Positions 38,515 to 51,525 of a stretch of DNA of 64,000 bases are shown in pieces. Where the stretch lies: contig NC_089541.1 in the NCBI RefSeq assembly GCF_040115645.1, forward strand, positions 7,192,001 through 7,256,000, in the 5' to 3' direction. How positions within the stretch are numbered: the first letter of the stretch is position 1; every line of letters begins with the position of its first letter. The notes beneath the pieces are model-generated. The model was not told the origin of the DNA, did no database searches, and saw only the letters and a program-made list of their open reading frames with translations. The translations under genes and the position numbers were made by a program. This DNA comes from Euwallacea fornicatus. Taxonomy: Eukaryota > Arthropoda > Insecta > Coleoptera > Curculionidae.

Positions 38515-41019
38515 TATTTACTGATAGAACAGTTTTTAGGATAGAATACAAACTACGTTGAAAACTATAAAGACAAAGCGTAATAAAAGAAACGAAATAA
38601 TAATAAATACAACTTAGAGTATTGCTCAATGCTGAAAATCAATAAAAAAAAAATTAAATTAGACACAATGATTAGACATCAATCATTTACCTCAAATCAA
38701 CTGTTCGATTGCTAAGAAAATTATCATTTCTCGGCGATTGAGGGCAGGAGTTTTCAAATATCGCACATTTTACATAGCCACCTTCCATTAGCTTTAGTTA
38801 ATTATTTTCCCAAAATTTCTAGATTGGCAAGAGTTTCGGACTGTGCCCTTAGCAGAACGTGAATGTTATTCTGAGCTACTTTTCACTAAGAATAGAGAGC
38901 AATTCCATCGCTCTAACGGCTCCCACTCGCAGGTGCCATGTACGCCGAATAGAATGAAAGAGAAATAAACAATCCGCCTCAAACGTATAGAACATATTTA
39001 CAGCAGCATTACATACTACCATCATACAGGCTGACCTAAAAAAATCAATGCATTTCATCTGTGTCTCGGTAATGGTATGCGGCCGAGATGTTTGGAGAGG
39101 AACCCATCTCTTATTGAATGCAAATTAAACAGTTACGTACAAAGGCTGCTGGTGATGGGTGTGGTACCGGTAGCAGTTCCTGCTGCCGTCGACCCGCGAC
39201 ACGATGACAGGTGCATCTCAGATTGGGTTCAAGCCATTGCTTGGTTCTTTGATTTATTGATGGAATGCGAAGAGAAGTGCGGAATTTTATACGGGTGGTT
39301 TTATGGATATGGTTAGAGGAGAAGAGGTCCGGTTGTAAATAACGTCATTCGAATCGTATTATTACTCACAGTTTACACGTTGATTTGTGTGCCGCTTAAA
39401 GTTAGTGAGCTATTTGCCTATTCATTGACGTCTTCCTTTGGATTTGCAAATTACCTCTGAGACTTTTTCAGGAGGAGATTTATTGTACTCTGCAGCGATC
39501 GCACAATTAGAAGACGTTGCTTGCCGTAACCAAAATAGGCAAAATCCTTTCGACAAACGAGATTATTTGAGTCGCGTACAATGGATCTGTGTTGGAAGCC
39601 GCTTTTGGTCGGTAGCACTTTATGTTTTCATCTTTACAAGGCGATTGCTGAACCAACACCTGAGAATTTCATTTTTTTTTTAAGTGACAAGGGAACGAAG
39701 TTTCATTGAGATGTCAGTATGCGATGAACTGAAAATACGAGTGTTGTCGAATGGTTGAAAACTACAAAAAAAACCAAAAAAAAAAACCAAAGCGGATCGC
39801 ATCAATTGCACGTTTTGCCAAAGCTTTTTCTGTAAATTATGCAAATTTTCAATTTTCTGGAATGGGTGCAGATTATTTCGACCAAGAGCAAGATTATTTT
39901 AAAGTGGTTTCATGCCACGGTGGCCAGGAAATGGTCTTGTTATAAAATTTGGCGTTTTCAAAAACGGGCAGTTCCTACATTGCACAAAGGTAACTTTGAA
40001 CGCAAAAAGGGTTGACCATAGACTGATCTGAACTAACACGAATAAATAGAGATGTTAACAACAAAGGCGGTTTAGAATCTTGCCAATTTGCATCAAATAT
40101 CTCTTTAAAACCGAAACGACAGGACTATTTAACTGAATTTTGAGTGTCAGAAGATTTAGCTCTATCATGGTTCACACAGGCCCATGTTAGTACCCACCCA
40201 GGCTGCGGCCATTAAGCTCTTCATTGTGCGATGTGTTAATGATCCTAGACGTAAAACAGGCAAATTTAACCACAGCCAAAGAGATTTTCGTCCCACTTAC
40301 CATAAAAAGAATATGTGCAAAGTGCACTCCTATAAATACTAGGTAATTTATTTAAGCATTTTTCCCATAGACTAACTGTTATGTGTATTTACTTAAATTA
40401 TTGGCTCTTGGCACCTTCTTTAGAGCTCCGGCCATTTGCATACAGGCATTTGAGAAAAACTGCGCTAATGATGATGACCGCTTCTTCCGCAGCATAAAAT
40501 CGCAACCGAGACAAGACTAATTGTGCTGTCGAGTGGATGTACTTATACTTTTCATGGTTACAGAGTGCATCTCGGATGATAAGTTATTCAAGTCTGCTAC
40601 ACTTTGGGATCAAACCTTAAAATTCATACACAGTGTTAAACTGAGCATGAAAAGAGATTAACAATTGAGAAAAACCGTCTGTAACAACCTTGAAAACCGA
40701 CTCGAATAATATATTATATAATAAGTGTGGTATGTAGTACGACTGCAAATCTCGCCTCACTGGCTTCTTTTGCAAATTTCACTCAGCGTCCGGTAATCAA
40801 GCACCACACTCATTACCAACAATATTTTATCTACAATGGGATCAATTACGTAAAACGATTGGCGTAGTAAATAAAATGATGTGTGGTAGCGTAACATTAC
40901 TGCATACCGTGCGGTGATCGTAATAGTTACCACACGCATCTAAATAAAATATTTGATTTACAGGATTAATTTTTAAAATTCAACGTGATTAGATTGAAAA
41001 AGAATCGGAAGTTTTCAGA

Positions 41020-41760
41020 AATTCGGTATTTACTGCGTTAGTCTTCAAATCCAAAGTTGTCTCAAATGGCCCCAAAAGGAATTAAGAAGATACTGGATTT
41101 ACTACCAAGAGATTGTTTTAGAAAATCTCTATTTTTCTAAGAGAATTTGTAGGATACAAAATCGTCTCAAACAGGGCCAAAATGGAGGCTAAATATGTGG
41201 GTAAACTGACTTGAACAGGCTTTCAACCCTCGGAGATTCGAATAAAAGCTTTTTGAAACGCAAGATGATTCTTCAGATTTCAGGTTAATCCTAAATCGTC
41301 TAAAAAAGAAGACTTAAACAGTTAAATTTTAACGGATTGCGAAGTTTCAAAACCGGATTTTGCCAAGTGTAAGGAAGGGTGAAAAAATATTGGAAATCTG
41401 ACTTCTGTACAGTGTGAAATCTCAAAGATCCGATTAAAATATGTTTGATTCAGTGAAGGCACGTTCGAAATTCAGAATTTTCTTAGAAAACACGGATTTT
41501 TACAAAATCTGAAATTCCGAGACTCTTCTAGAAAATATGAATATCACGAAAGGAATTTGTTGAATAGAAAGTCGTTTCTGTGAAATGTAATGTGTGGGAA
41601 AACTGCCTTTACAAAGTCTGAAACTTTAGAGATTCTCGGCAATTTCCCAACGCAAAGTGCGAACTCCAACGGTGACAAGGAAATGGATAAAATATAAGAA
41701 AAACCGACTTTATAATAAAGCCCGGAACACGAAAATTTAAATTGCATTATTTCTAATATG
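41020..41760. repeat. Degenerate tandem repeat, about 120-bp unit
   Basis: Several successive blocks share GTCTCAAATGGCCCCAAAA or GTCTCAAACAGGGCCAAAA, GGAGATTC and GTTTTAGAAAA-like words spaced roughly 110-130 bp apart. Divergence is high, so unit limits are uncertain. Confidence 0.35.
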
Positions 41761-43025
41761 TCTAAAATTCATATGTGTATGATTTAACACTAGTTTAACT
41801 ACGTTCTACCAATAATATCTACGGTCTATCATAATCCATGTAAGTTAGATGAGGTGAGCAAAGTTTACTGAATATACTTAGTGTTTGTAGTAAATTTGCT
41901 ATCAATATTCAGCGAACCTCTATAAAATTAAAGAACCCATCACAGAAATTTATGGGCTGCTGAACTCTCATCATTAAATCTTGGCGATATTAACTTTTTT
42001 TATCACTTTTTGCGATGGATGTTCAATAAGAGACATTGCATCGTGCAGCAACATTAACTTTTAATACTAGCTGTTATAGAGTGATTAATCTAATGCATAT
42101 CTGTAACCACATTTAAAAGATGCGCACAAAACCTAAGAATAAATTCTAAGATAAGACGTTAAAAATAGTTATGACAGAGAACCAGGATATAAAAATCTGA
42201 AATTGGATTGACATTGTGCTTAAGGTGATGAAGATCGGTAAGTCGGTAATCGCTATATCGAATCTTTTTTCTTTCATGACGTCACGCACCAAGAGCAGTT
42301 CGATAAAACGAACAACTTGCTGATGTTATGTAATAATTTGTTTAAATGAATGAACAAGCCATGCTACAGACAAGCTCTAGTGGGTTTCTTGGAAATTGTC
42401 TTAGTCATTTCGATCGAATTGAATTGCTTCTAATTTAATGGTAATTGGATAGGTAATTTTCAGTATCGATATCGCTCTAAACAAAACCAGGTATCTTAAT
42501 AAATGAATCATTTTGGAATTATGAATGTAGAACTACATGCGTGAGGGGATACTGCCGATCATGTTCCACTAGATTATTATAGTTTATACGCTCTGAACCG
42601 CCGCATCTATTCGGAAACCGAATAAAAATATTAAAATAATTCCTGTAGAAACCAGTGGCCCCGTTCGGAATAATCAATCTTCATGCATCTGTTGGGATTA
42701 CAGCTGAATTAAATATTAAGAAGAAATTTTACAAGACGAGCATTAAATTAAAGGCTTACTAAAACTACACGTTCGAAAAGTAAGCAGCTTACCTTTGACT
42801 CGTTATTTTGGACCAAAACACATTACGATTTAAATCATGTGATTTTTGAACGTGCTTTAATCCGATGTCACAATTCGAAAATAAGAGCCTCTACCAAATA
42901 TTCTAGCCGCCGTTATGCAAATGGCAATTTTATTAGGCGCAGTCTACAGGGAGACACATTTGCATATTATTCTCGATTTAGTTCGTATTAACCCCTTTCA
43001 TAATTCTCACTTTTTCATATCGATT

Positions 43026-43044
43026 AAAAAAAAAAAAAAAAAAA
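43026..43044. repeat. Poly-A run of 19
   Basis: Homopolymer of 19 A in intergenic DNA, with no retroelement sequence recognised directly before it. Confidence 0.8.
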
Positions 43045-43637
43045 CGTTAACAGTAAATAAAGCCCATTAAAGCAGCAGTTGTAATTCGCATTTTTTGCTT
43101 AATATCCTCAATTGGATTGTTGTCCAATAAACTGCTTTATTTTCTGGCTGTTTATGCTCAATTTTATTCTCTATGTATCCGCAATAAACAATTGCGATCG
43201 ACGGAATAACCGCAAAACAAATTTGTCCGCAAATTTCCTTTTTGTAATTTTATGATTTACTTCGTATTCGTTGTACCTACTTCTGTGTAAACGTTAAAAT
43301 TTTCAAACTTAAATTATTTCTAGAAGAAAATAAATCTTCTATTCAATTAAACCGCTTAATGATATGCCAATATTACCATCGTTATCCCGTAACGACTGTA
43401 AAATTACAGATATCCCTAAGACTGATTTGAGTAATCTATCTTTAGTCTTACGAAGCCCCACATCAACATGTGTGATATTGCAGAAAAGTTGTCTTTTCCC
43501 CATTGGGTGAGTGTAACTAGGAGGGGGAAATTTTTGAATTTTAATTTTTAAGTTTAGTTCCCACGCAGGGAATTTACACTATGCTAAGTCTACGAATTGC
43601 AAGAAAATTACTTTAATGTTGTAAACTAGAAACCCCA

Positions 43638-43790
43638 GGTGCGTCTTTACAGTCATTGTCGAGCGTCTGCCGAGTGCTCCCGGTGAGTAGGTTGACTCAT
43701 TCAGAATGTTTGCCCTCCGTTTACTTTGTCGAGCAGCGGGACTCAACGAATGCACTCGGCAAATGCCCGACAATGACTGTGAAGGTGCCC
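43638..43790. mobile_element. Foldback element (MITE-like), about 153 bp
   Basis: Left arm 43,638-43,687 and right arm 43,741-43,790 are inverted copies of about 50 bp. They share ACAGTCATTGTCG and TGCCGAGTGC with a few mismatches. The spacer is about 53 bp. Structure and size suit a miniature foldback transposon; no target duplication was identified with confidence. Confidence 0.7.
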
Positions 43791-46119
43791 CAGCTTTGAT
43801 TTTATTACTTACTTATTACTTCATTGATTCTATCGGTTTATAAGTTTTATTAACGTTCTTTCAGGAAGAGGATGTAAGAAGCTAGTTAAGATAAGGCTCG
43901 TTCTTCCAGGTTCCTTGAACTTGAAACCTCAGACTTAACACATTCGTGGAGCACACGGCAGGTAAAAAATGGAAAAATTCCTATCTACCCAATATCTCCA
44001 CGACATTCCTCGCAACGATTCGTTTTAAGAGGGAACATTTTCGAAGAAAGATCTGATACGGTACTTATTTCGATTAAATTTCTTTGTCCGCTCGATTTAT
44101 TTTCGTTTTCACCGTGCACCTCTCAATCCTTTAAAGGATCTAGAAAAAATGATTAAACCCTCCTCGGTGCTCCTTCAAGTAACTTTCCCACGTGGCGTTG
44201 TTGTATAACTCTTTCTCACAAATCTTGACTTAAACGGTTTTCATCAGCTTCAGACTTAATTAGTTTTGCATTGTCCAAAAAACATTTTTCCACGGGGTGA
44301 CTCTTTTGGGACGATCCAGAGCGACTTTCCTCCAGTCCACTTGGATTTCCATGTTTTAAAACTTTTGAAATTCAAGCCGCCTAAACGGTTTTTTTCCTCC
44401 CTTCAAAAGATACTCTCGTATCGAAGATACAGTAGCCATGGTAGCTAAATAAAAGTTGCCCATACACGGGAATTAAGATGTGTAGAATTCCTGCAGTTCC
44501 CATTCTACACACATACCGGGCGTACATCGGAGCAAAAGAATTATGGACTATTTTATTGTGATCGAGTGGCATTCCCGGTATTCCTTAAGAAATAAATGGC
44601 GCCACCGAGCAATTACATCGGCATTCGCCATTTATGCCTTTGCGTTTTTCTTAATTGGTAGGTCGGGAGTAAAATATAGAGTGCACTAGTTTGTTTGGAG
44701 TAATTTAAGCAAACTTTTTTCGTTCCTATAAAAGCCTTTTATCTCACGGTGGTAATCTCCTATGCTCGCCCAATGATGCTCAATCATCATAACTAAGTAA
44801 TTATTAATTAGCACTGCATATACGGGCATTGTAAACAGCTCTAGTAATACAAGTTCGTCTGACCGTTTTAAAAATAGTTAACTACTTTTCGTATGTGTGA
44901 TATTAGGTAATTATAACTTTTTCTCGGTACCGTTACAGCTTGAGAATCCACTTAACATGTTTCATTAATCTACATTATGTTAAGATATGGTGGTTCGCGG
45001 TCGCAGTGCAGCGATTTTTAGGGCAATTACGATAAAAAATGAGTCGATATTTATCAGTGTTAGGTTAATTAAAATGCTATATAATAGATTGCTAACCGGA
45101 CGAGACTCATTAACTCTGAATAAATAATCGAAACTTGAAATAGTTCGCTACATGTGTACAACTTAGGACAACAACCGACAGGTGTCGCTCCATCACATAC
45201 CAGCACCTTAATGCCACCTTTTGAACGCCGGCCAGCTTTAGCATGCGTTTTCCCGTGGCATGTTTTTAATTTCCACAGAGAAACGAATTAATCTTCTCAG
45301 CTGATTTATCTCTGCCCGCCTACATACCAGACTCCGCCCTTCGTGACACCAATAAAAAATATTATCGATATAAAATATTTTAGCGACTTTCCGCGTCCCA
45401 GCGGGTTGTACAACTTTTTCGGTCTCACAACAAAGAAATCGAAAGACGTTTTTATTAGCCCCAGTCATACGGGCTCTTTATGACGGTACCCGTGTCATCA
45501 TCATGTCAGCAGTACGGCGTGGTTTTTACATCCAGGGTTCGCTGTTGTGCGTGTCTTTGCATCATCTATTTTTATGAGGGGTGCTCGCAACACATATTAG
45601 GTATACAGGGTCAGACTTATATCTTCGGGCGGGCAATCTGCCCGTTGCCAATTTGACGTAAAACACAACTCGAACGCCGTTATCCTTGGGAATTAATGAA
45701 AGAAGTAATGACAGTCTCAATCGTATAATTCTCAATTTCGTTTTACTACACTCGCACACGATTTTTGCGGCCAGTTTGATGAGAACTCGGAGCAATTCAA
45801 TGTCACACAGATAAAACTAGTCAAGTAGTAGTCATGATTATCGAAGCTTGCTGATTTCATGACTGGATTACACTTTACAAGTGCAATGAAATGAGTATTC
45901 ATTTTCATTGCAAATTGTGCCGGGCTGACGCCATTTCATCAGTCGTGTGAGTGATTATAAAAATTTATCCACATGCGATTATTGGATTTTCTGAATTTAT
46001 GGCTCTATCATTTTTAATTTATTACCATTAATTTAAGAAAAACGAGAATCAGTTTTTTCAAGTCCGGGAAGTTAGGTTCCAGGAGACACCCTGTATAATA
46101 CTGAATTACTATAAAATGT
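43791..46119. other. Intergenic, no gene seen
   Basis: No supported gene. A CAGGGTCAGAC sequence near 45,604 and ACACCCTGTATA near 46,087 look like tips of DNA transposons flanked by TA, but their inner sequences do not pair. A 10-bp stem flanks a 13-nt loop around 44,479-44,511. Confidence 0.6.
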
Positions 46120-46480
46120 CTACAACTATTTTGATGAGCAGTTTGGTTATAATCATTCGGGATGTCACCGTGCTAGTGATTGCCGATTCTACTCATCGTA
46201 TTTTTACTAGATTAATTAGTGATTTTAGTAGTGCACTGTTAAATGCTCCTTCTATATCCATGGAGACTCTCACCGACAGGCCCTTCAAGTTCAGATATGC
46301 CCTGATCATAGTGGTTAGGTCGTTGAAACCCAAATCTGTCGGGTTGGTGGATTGCTACGCGCAATATTCGCCCTCGAGAGCTAGAGCCTCAGAGCACCGT
46401 CCTTTACATACTCGTCCAGGAGCTTTTCCAACATTTCAGAAATAATGACGTTGGACGTATCGGTCCGCTTGGTTTTGGCT
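46120..46480 (-). pseudogene. Non-LTR retrotransposon reverse transcriptase fragment
   Basis: Minus-strand translation in mixed frames shows PIRPTSLFLK (compare the YRPISL motif), then MLEKLLDEYVKDGALR, then VSMDIEGAFNSALLKSLI, which matches the D-I-x-G-A-F signature (RT motif A) of jockey/R1-type reverse transcriptases. Frameshifts and stops separate the pieces, so it is dead. The N-terminal endonuclease and the rest of the RT were not found next to it. Confidence 0.75.
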
Positions 46481-48271
46481 TGTTTAGATCATAGAGGACC
46501 CGTCCTCCCATCACATTATTTTTTTTGCGTGAGCTTTTTTTCATGCCCTGCTGCATGAACAGTGGGAATAGGCTACTGATTATTATTTATAGATCTGCCA
46601 ATCACAAACAGTTTCTTTTTGGCGAATACCTGAGAGAATTTATTGCCATAACAGCAAGTTTGCTATTTATGCCTAATGAACTTTAGCTTGACACTAAGTG
46701 AACAATAATTATTATAAATTACATAAATGAGATAAAAAAACAAAGTAACCAGCTCTGTAGCTTCTTCATAAACAAAATTCCCATGGTACTTCATGTAGGG
46801 TATACAGGTTATTGTTTACAAGTGACTTAATTTCCGAATGGGAAAAGCGCCATGAACGTGAACTTGCATTGTTTCTGCCAGGAAATATTGGCTTGTTCCA
46901 CTATTGTCTTAAATCGTTTGACGTAACGGATACAATAAGATCAATGTTTCAGATAAGTAATCAGCCAATATTATGTAACTGCGATGGTCAGAGAAAATCA
47001 TATTGCAAACTTGGATTCTGCGCAGGTTTGATTTATAAAACTTTAAAACCGAATCCGGGTAATAACGTAAAATGCCAATGGGCAATTACATAAAAATTAA
47101 TTACGCCACTTCTAGGAATTGAAGAGTGATGTTCATTCATTGCCATTAGATAAAAATAAAAATAATTAATAAAACTCCACGTGTAAAAGTATATTGTTTG
47201 AGGGAGTCTGTGAATCATCCGATTTAGTTACTCATCTCGACTGGTAAATATTCATTCGTTATCCAATTTTTTTCCAATCTACCAAGGATATTACGTTCAG
47301 CGAAAACCATAGAGACGACAAAGATCGTGCAGAATGCATTTAAGGTTTATGTTATTGTTTGAAACGTTGTTTTGTTTGGAAAATTTGTAATCGCCATCAC
47401 TGTGCTATTTTCCTGCTATCCGTTGTGGTATGTGACATGACCCTGATTACACTACGACTGAAAACACGAAAATTAATCAATAATTTTTTACGAGTTCCGC
47501 TAACATATTAAGGTAAAATTTGAAGAGTCATGGTGTGTGACTGTTCGACTACAACTTACCTGGGCTTAACCATTTCGAAGAACTGAATGTACCATCAATT
47601 TTTACAGTTTTGAGGCCCCTTTCTGACAAAGGAGACTCTAATCCTAAGCGGGGAAATTGGAAGACATGACGTCATCGTGACCCTCTACATTTTATATGCG
47701 CAGATTGATTACGAACTCCAAAATAACGTCATCAGGATCGGTCAAAAAAGTGCCCCACTTTTAAGTGGAATGCCGGCAATTATATACTAAATCCAATTCT
47801 TCTAGATCAGTGGGCCCTGCAGTGAGTCGACATAAAAATGTTAATTATTTGATGAAAACACTTCATGAAATGCTGACCGCGCCTAGCTTTTATTCGAAAT
47901 TTAAAAAATGTGCTGAAAAAAGACACATCGATGTAATTTTCAAATTCGAAAATAAAAAAAAATTATTTGCCTAGTTGGAAAAATTGGCATTTAAATGACG
48001 TAACTATAGAAAATAGTATTTTTTCCCGAATTTCGAAACTTGCAAAAATGGCGCTGAAGTTCAAACACACATGGTCGACATTTTTTTCAGTTTTTGTAAG
48101 TTCAACAATTATGTTAAGGCGGAGAAATACGCATCTGAGTGATGTCCTTATTACGTAAGTATTAAAAAAAAAACGAAATTTGAGAATCGAAATATTTGAA
48201 AGTTAAAAAAATAAAATCGCAAGTAAATCAAGTTGCAGTAATTGTTTATTAATTTAACTACTTTCTTTAAG
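46481..48271. other. Intergenic, no gene seen
   Basis: AT-rich DNA between a dead retroelement fragment and the mariner insertion. Open frames are under 95 codons and show no recognisable domain. Confidence 0.6.
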
Positions 48272-48273
48272 TA

Positions 48274-49559
48274 TTGGGATGTTCGATAATTAATGTTGTA
48301 TTTTTTATGTTTTTTCAAAGTGAATATACTTATATTAATAATAAAAATTAATCAGTGATGTAGTGGCCATCTTGGTGGATGACCTTTTGCCATCTTCCGG
48401 CAAGTTGGAAGATTCCGCGTTCGAAAAAGCCTTGATTTTTAGAAGTAAAAAATTGATGTAACTCATTTTTAACGGCTTGATCAGGATCGAAATTTTTACC
48501 ATTCAAATGACTTTGAAGAGAACGAAACAAATAATAATCCGATGGCGCCAAGTCAGGGCTATATGGCGGATGAGGTATCAGTTCCCAATTTAGTTTCATA
48601 ATTTTTGACGCGTTATTAAAGACGTATGGGGTCTAGGGTTATCACGATGGAACAGTACCCCTTTGCGATTGGCGAGTTCAGGACGTTTTCTTTTGATTTT
48701 TTCGTTCAATTTCGATAGCTGACGACAGTAAACATTCGAATCAATAGTTTGGTTTCTCGGAAGCAATTCAAAATAACGAATACCCTTGTAGTCCCACCAC
48801 ACAGATAGCAAAATCTTCTTTTGATGAATATTGGCTTTGGACGTCGATTGCGCAGGTTTATCTTGTTTGGTCCATGATCGTTTTCGGACTACGTTATCGT
48901 AGACAATCCATTTTTCATCGTCCGTTATGACTCCTTTTAGAAGCGGGTCGTTTTGGTTACGATTCGGCAAAGAATCGCATATGTTAATGCGTTGGGTGAG
49001 GTGAATTACCTTCAATTCGCGAGGAACCCGAACATCCAATTTGCTAACGTACCCAAGCTTTTTTAAATGCAGAGAAGCGGTTGAATTCGATATGTTCAAC
49101 TTTTCTGCTATCTCTCGAGTTGTCATACGCCGATTAGCTTCGATTAAGGCCTTTATTTTATCGTTATCAATGGCGATTGGGCGTCCAGCGGGTGGTGCAT
49201 CTTGGACATTAAAATTTCCGGAACGAAAGCGAGAAAACCAACGCTGGCGCTGGCGTTCAGTAAGGCAGTTCTCACCATAAACTTCAAGCAATTTCTTCTG
49301 AGCTCGTACTGCATTTTTGCCCTTTCGAAAGTAAAGTAATAAAACGTGTCGATGATGCTCACTTTGATTGTCCATCTTCAACTTAAATTTTAAACAACTT
49401 CTTGTTTACTAATCACGTTCAATTTTCGATCGAAAAAAGTCTAAAACATAACCGTTAAAGTGGCATATAATAATATAAGCGACGAGATCACTATTACTCG
49501 ATATGTATAAATTTAGCCATTTACGAGAATAAAACGACATTAATTGTCGAACAACCCAA
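48274..49559 (-). mobile_element. mariner element, nearly complete
   Basis: 1,286 bp bounded by TA on both sides (48,272-48,273 and 49,560-49,561). The terminal inverted repeats are about 28 bp, TTGGGATGTTCGATAATTAA on the left and TTGGGTTGTTCGACAATTAA on the right read inward, with a few mismatches. One transposase gene fills the interior on the minus strand. Length, ends, target site and DD34D spacing are all typical of mariner. Confidence 0.95.
48348..49381 (-). pseudogene. mariner transposase (DD34D) with one frameshift
   Basis: About 344 codons, close to the mariner norm of about 345. The N-terminal half has helix-turn-helix features (TTREIAEKLNISNSTASLHL). The catalytic acids are Asp in GVITDDEKW, Asp in HRDNPRPH and Asp in SPDLAPSDYYLF; the last two are 34 residues apart. 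The frame breaks once at about 48,597-48,600, where a one-base loss explains the shift; there is no other stop. The usual WVPHEL motif reads RVPREL, so some substitutions have also built up. It would make a protein cut off before the third catalytic Asp. Confidence 0.93.
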
Positions 49560-50929
49560 TAATTGGTAATTCAATTACATTTCGGAAATATCCGTAATTT
49601 TTAGGTCAATTACATGACAAATTCAGAAGTAATTGGAATTGTATTTCACTTCTTTTTCAAACAATAACGACAGGTCTGACCATAAGACAACATTGGTAAA
49701 AACATTCTTCTTCAACAGTCTGCATAATCCATATTTGAAGATTATTCATTAGCTTCTTTGTCTATTATAAACATCGGGAAATCAGAGATAGAACACTTGA
49801 CTTGGCTCTTAATGTGAACACTCCAAAAACAGAACAACAAATTCTTTTTATGGGCGTACCTAGAGTTGCCCTAAAAGGCATTCGTATCGGTACCCGACAA
49901 CTTTCTGTTATGTTATGAGCTTTGCTGATACAATACCGAAAACATAAACATCTTTGCAACTTTTAAGATTCTGCGGTTTTTGTGACTTAATTGTCATCAT
50001 TACCTTTTAAGTCTGTGGGCAATTTTCCGAATGAGAAATTAAACGGGCAAAAACTGAGAATCGAACGTGTGTTTTTCGCGTTATTGATACGAAGTATCGT
50101 TTTCAGAGATTTGCCCACATGACCGTTTGGAATGTTTGCGGAAATACTTCGATTGTATTTCGTTTCCTACTGTTTCACGGCATCTTTTGTGTTTAATATT
50201 TCTTGTTAGAATAGTTCTGCATACCGGCTGCAAGTTTGTTGCCAACGAGAAAATAATACTCGACAATGAGGAAAAAGGCATTAACACCCGCCTTTTGCTT
50301 TAACCACGGAGAACTTCAGTCACATGTGAAAGGTTTGTATAAGCTTTATGTGCCTGTTTGTGTTTGAAGCCGACGACGTGGTTTCAATTTGTTTTTAAGA
50401 TACGCGATTACAGAAGAATGGATCGTTACATAACATGGACTGGAGAAAAGATAATATTCAGCACGTCTCTATTAGATGGAGTAAATTCAATATCTTCATA
50501 GTCATACTGGTCTAGCAGATTTGCCTTCGGTCGGATGTTCAATGACTAATTGAGATCCAAGTCTACGAAATCATTTTCTTATTGCGCTAATTAAGCTTTA
50601 AAGCAATCTATCGCGTCTTTTTCCATTGTCCCGTACTAATTTGTTTTGTTAATAATTTTTAATCCTTCCAAATTTTCTCGGTATCGAAACCTTTTGGTAG
50701 TTTTCACGTCGGCTTAATCGCAATTCTCATTTTCCACAGAATTGTATTTCCAAAATCAAGTGTCTCATACTTTTAGTATTTGGTTATGAGAAGTATCGAT
50801 AATAAATGATGAAGATGAATGAAAATGACGATAGAAAAATTTGACCAGATTAACGCTTATTACGTGCTTTTATGATTTACTCCAGTTTTGCCTTTCAATC
50901 GTACTGTATCTCGTCAGTTTAGTTCACTT

Positions 50930-51075
50930 TGAGTCAATTGCATTCAAACAGGAATCGGCAAAGTTGTTGACTATATTGGATCTGCAGGAAAATAACTGTC
51001 CCAGTGCCACTTGCCGTGCCCTTTTTACCGCATCTCTACCAAATCTTCGAGTGCAGGCAAGAGGACTTATTTTTA
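50930..51075 (-). repeat. Dispersed repeat, inverted partial copy
   Basis: CTGCAGGAAAATAACTGTCC is the inverted counterpart of the GGATATTTTCCTGCAGG core in the 7.98-kb copy. The match extends patchily on both sides. Together with the direct copy at 51.3 kb it forms an inverted pair. Confidence 0.45.
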
Positions 51076-51117
51076 CTTGCATTTAGTTGACTCTAAATGA
51101 GCTGAACTGATGACATC

Positions 51118-51525
51118 CAATAGGATCGAAGCCGGTCTTTAGGGTGCTTGAGTTAATTAAACGCAAAGTTGGAATGAGTCATAAAGTCATAATAGGTCTC
51201 AATTTTCTCAGATTTTTCTTATATCTATTTGCGTTTATCTTTATTACCTCTGGCTGTAGGTCGGTCTGCCACTCACACTTAAGACTTTGGTCGAGATGAA
51301 GTAAACAGGATACGGTATATAGCAGCGTTAGGATATTTTCCTGGAGGCTCAACACATTTCTCGTTGATATTACCGATTTCTGCCAGCGTTTAAATAGCTC
51401 GAGATGAACCAATCTGGCAAGACCTAATATAGTAGTATCGAAGCTCGTCTCTGGGAGGTTCAAATTAATCGAAAATTATGCGGTGAAAAACACAGAGTTG
51501 GAATTAGGTATAAAGCCGTAATGCA
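51118..51525 (+). repeat. Dispersed repeat, two directly repeated end segments
   Basis: 51,118-51,197 and 51,436-51,525 both carry ATCGAAGC..GTCT.TGGG..., GTTGGAAT.AG..ATAAAG.C.TAAT, resembling 8,098-8,172. The core GGATATTTTCCTGGAGGCTC at about 51,330 precedes the second. The arrangement suggests a nested or duplicated repeat. Confidence 0.5.

Larger units (their letters stand above)
38517..43637. other. Gene-free stretch with a degenerate tandem repeat
   Basis: No supported gene. From about 41,020 to 41,760 the sequence has a loosely periodic look, with recurring GTCTCAAA..GGCCCAAAA and GAGATTC-type words. A 19-A run is at 43,026-43,044, outside this part. A CpG-richer patch near 39.1-39.25 kb carries no recognisable exon. 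Confidence 0.6.

Noticed and set aside
39077..39316. 79-codon open frame in a CpG-richer patch
   Set aside because: No known motif and no convincing splice context; kept only as a note.
44479..44511. 10-bp inverted repeat TGTGTAGAAT / ATTCTACACA
   Set aside because: Short enough to occur by chance in a window of this size; listed only in the intergenic note.
46116..46445. 109-codon + strand open frame
   Set aside because: It is the shadow of a minus-strand reverse transcriptase fragment, which explains its openness.
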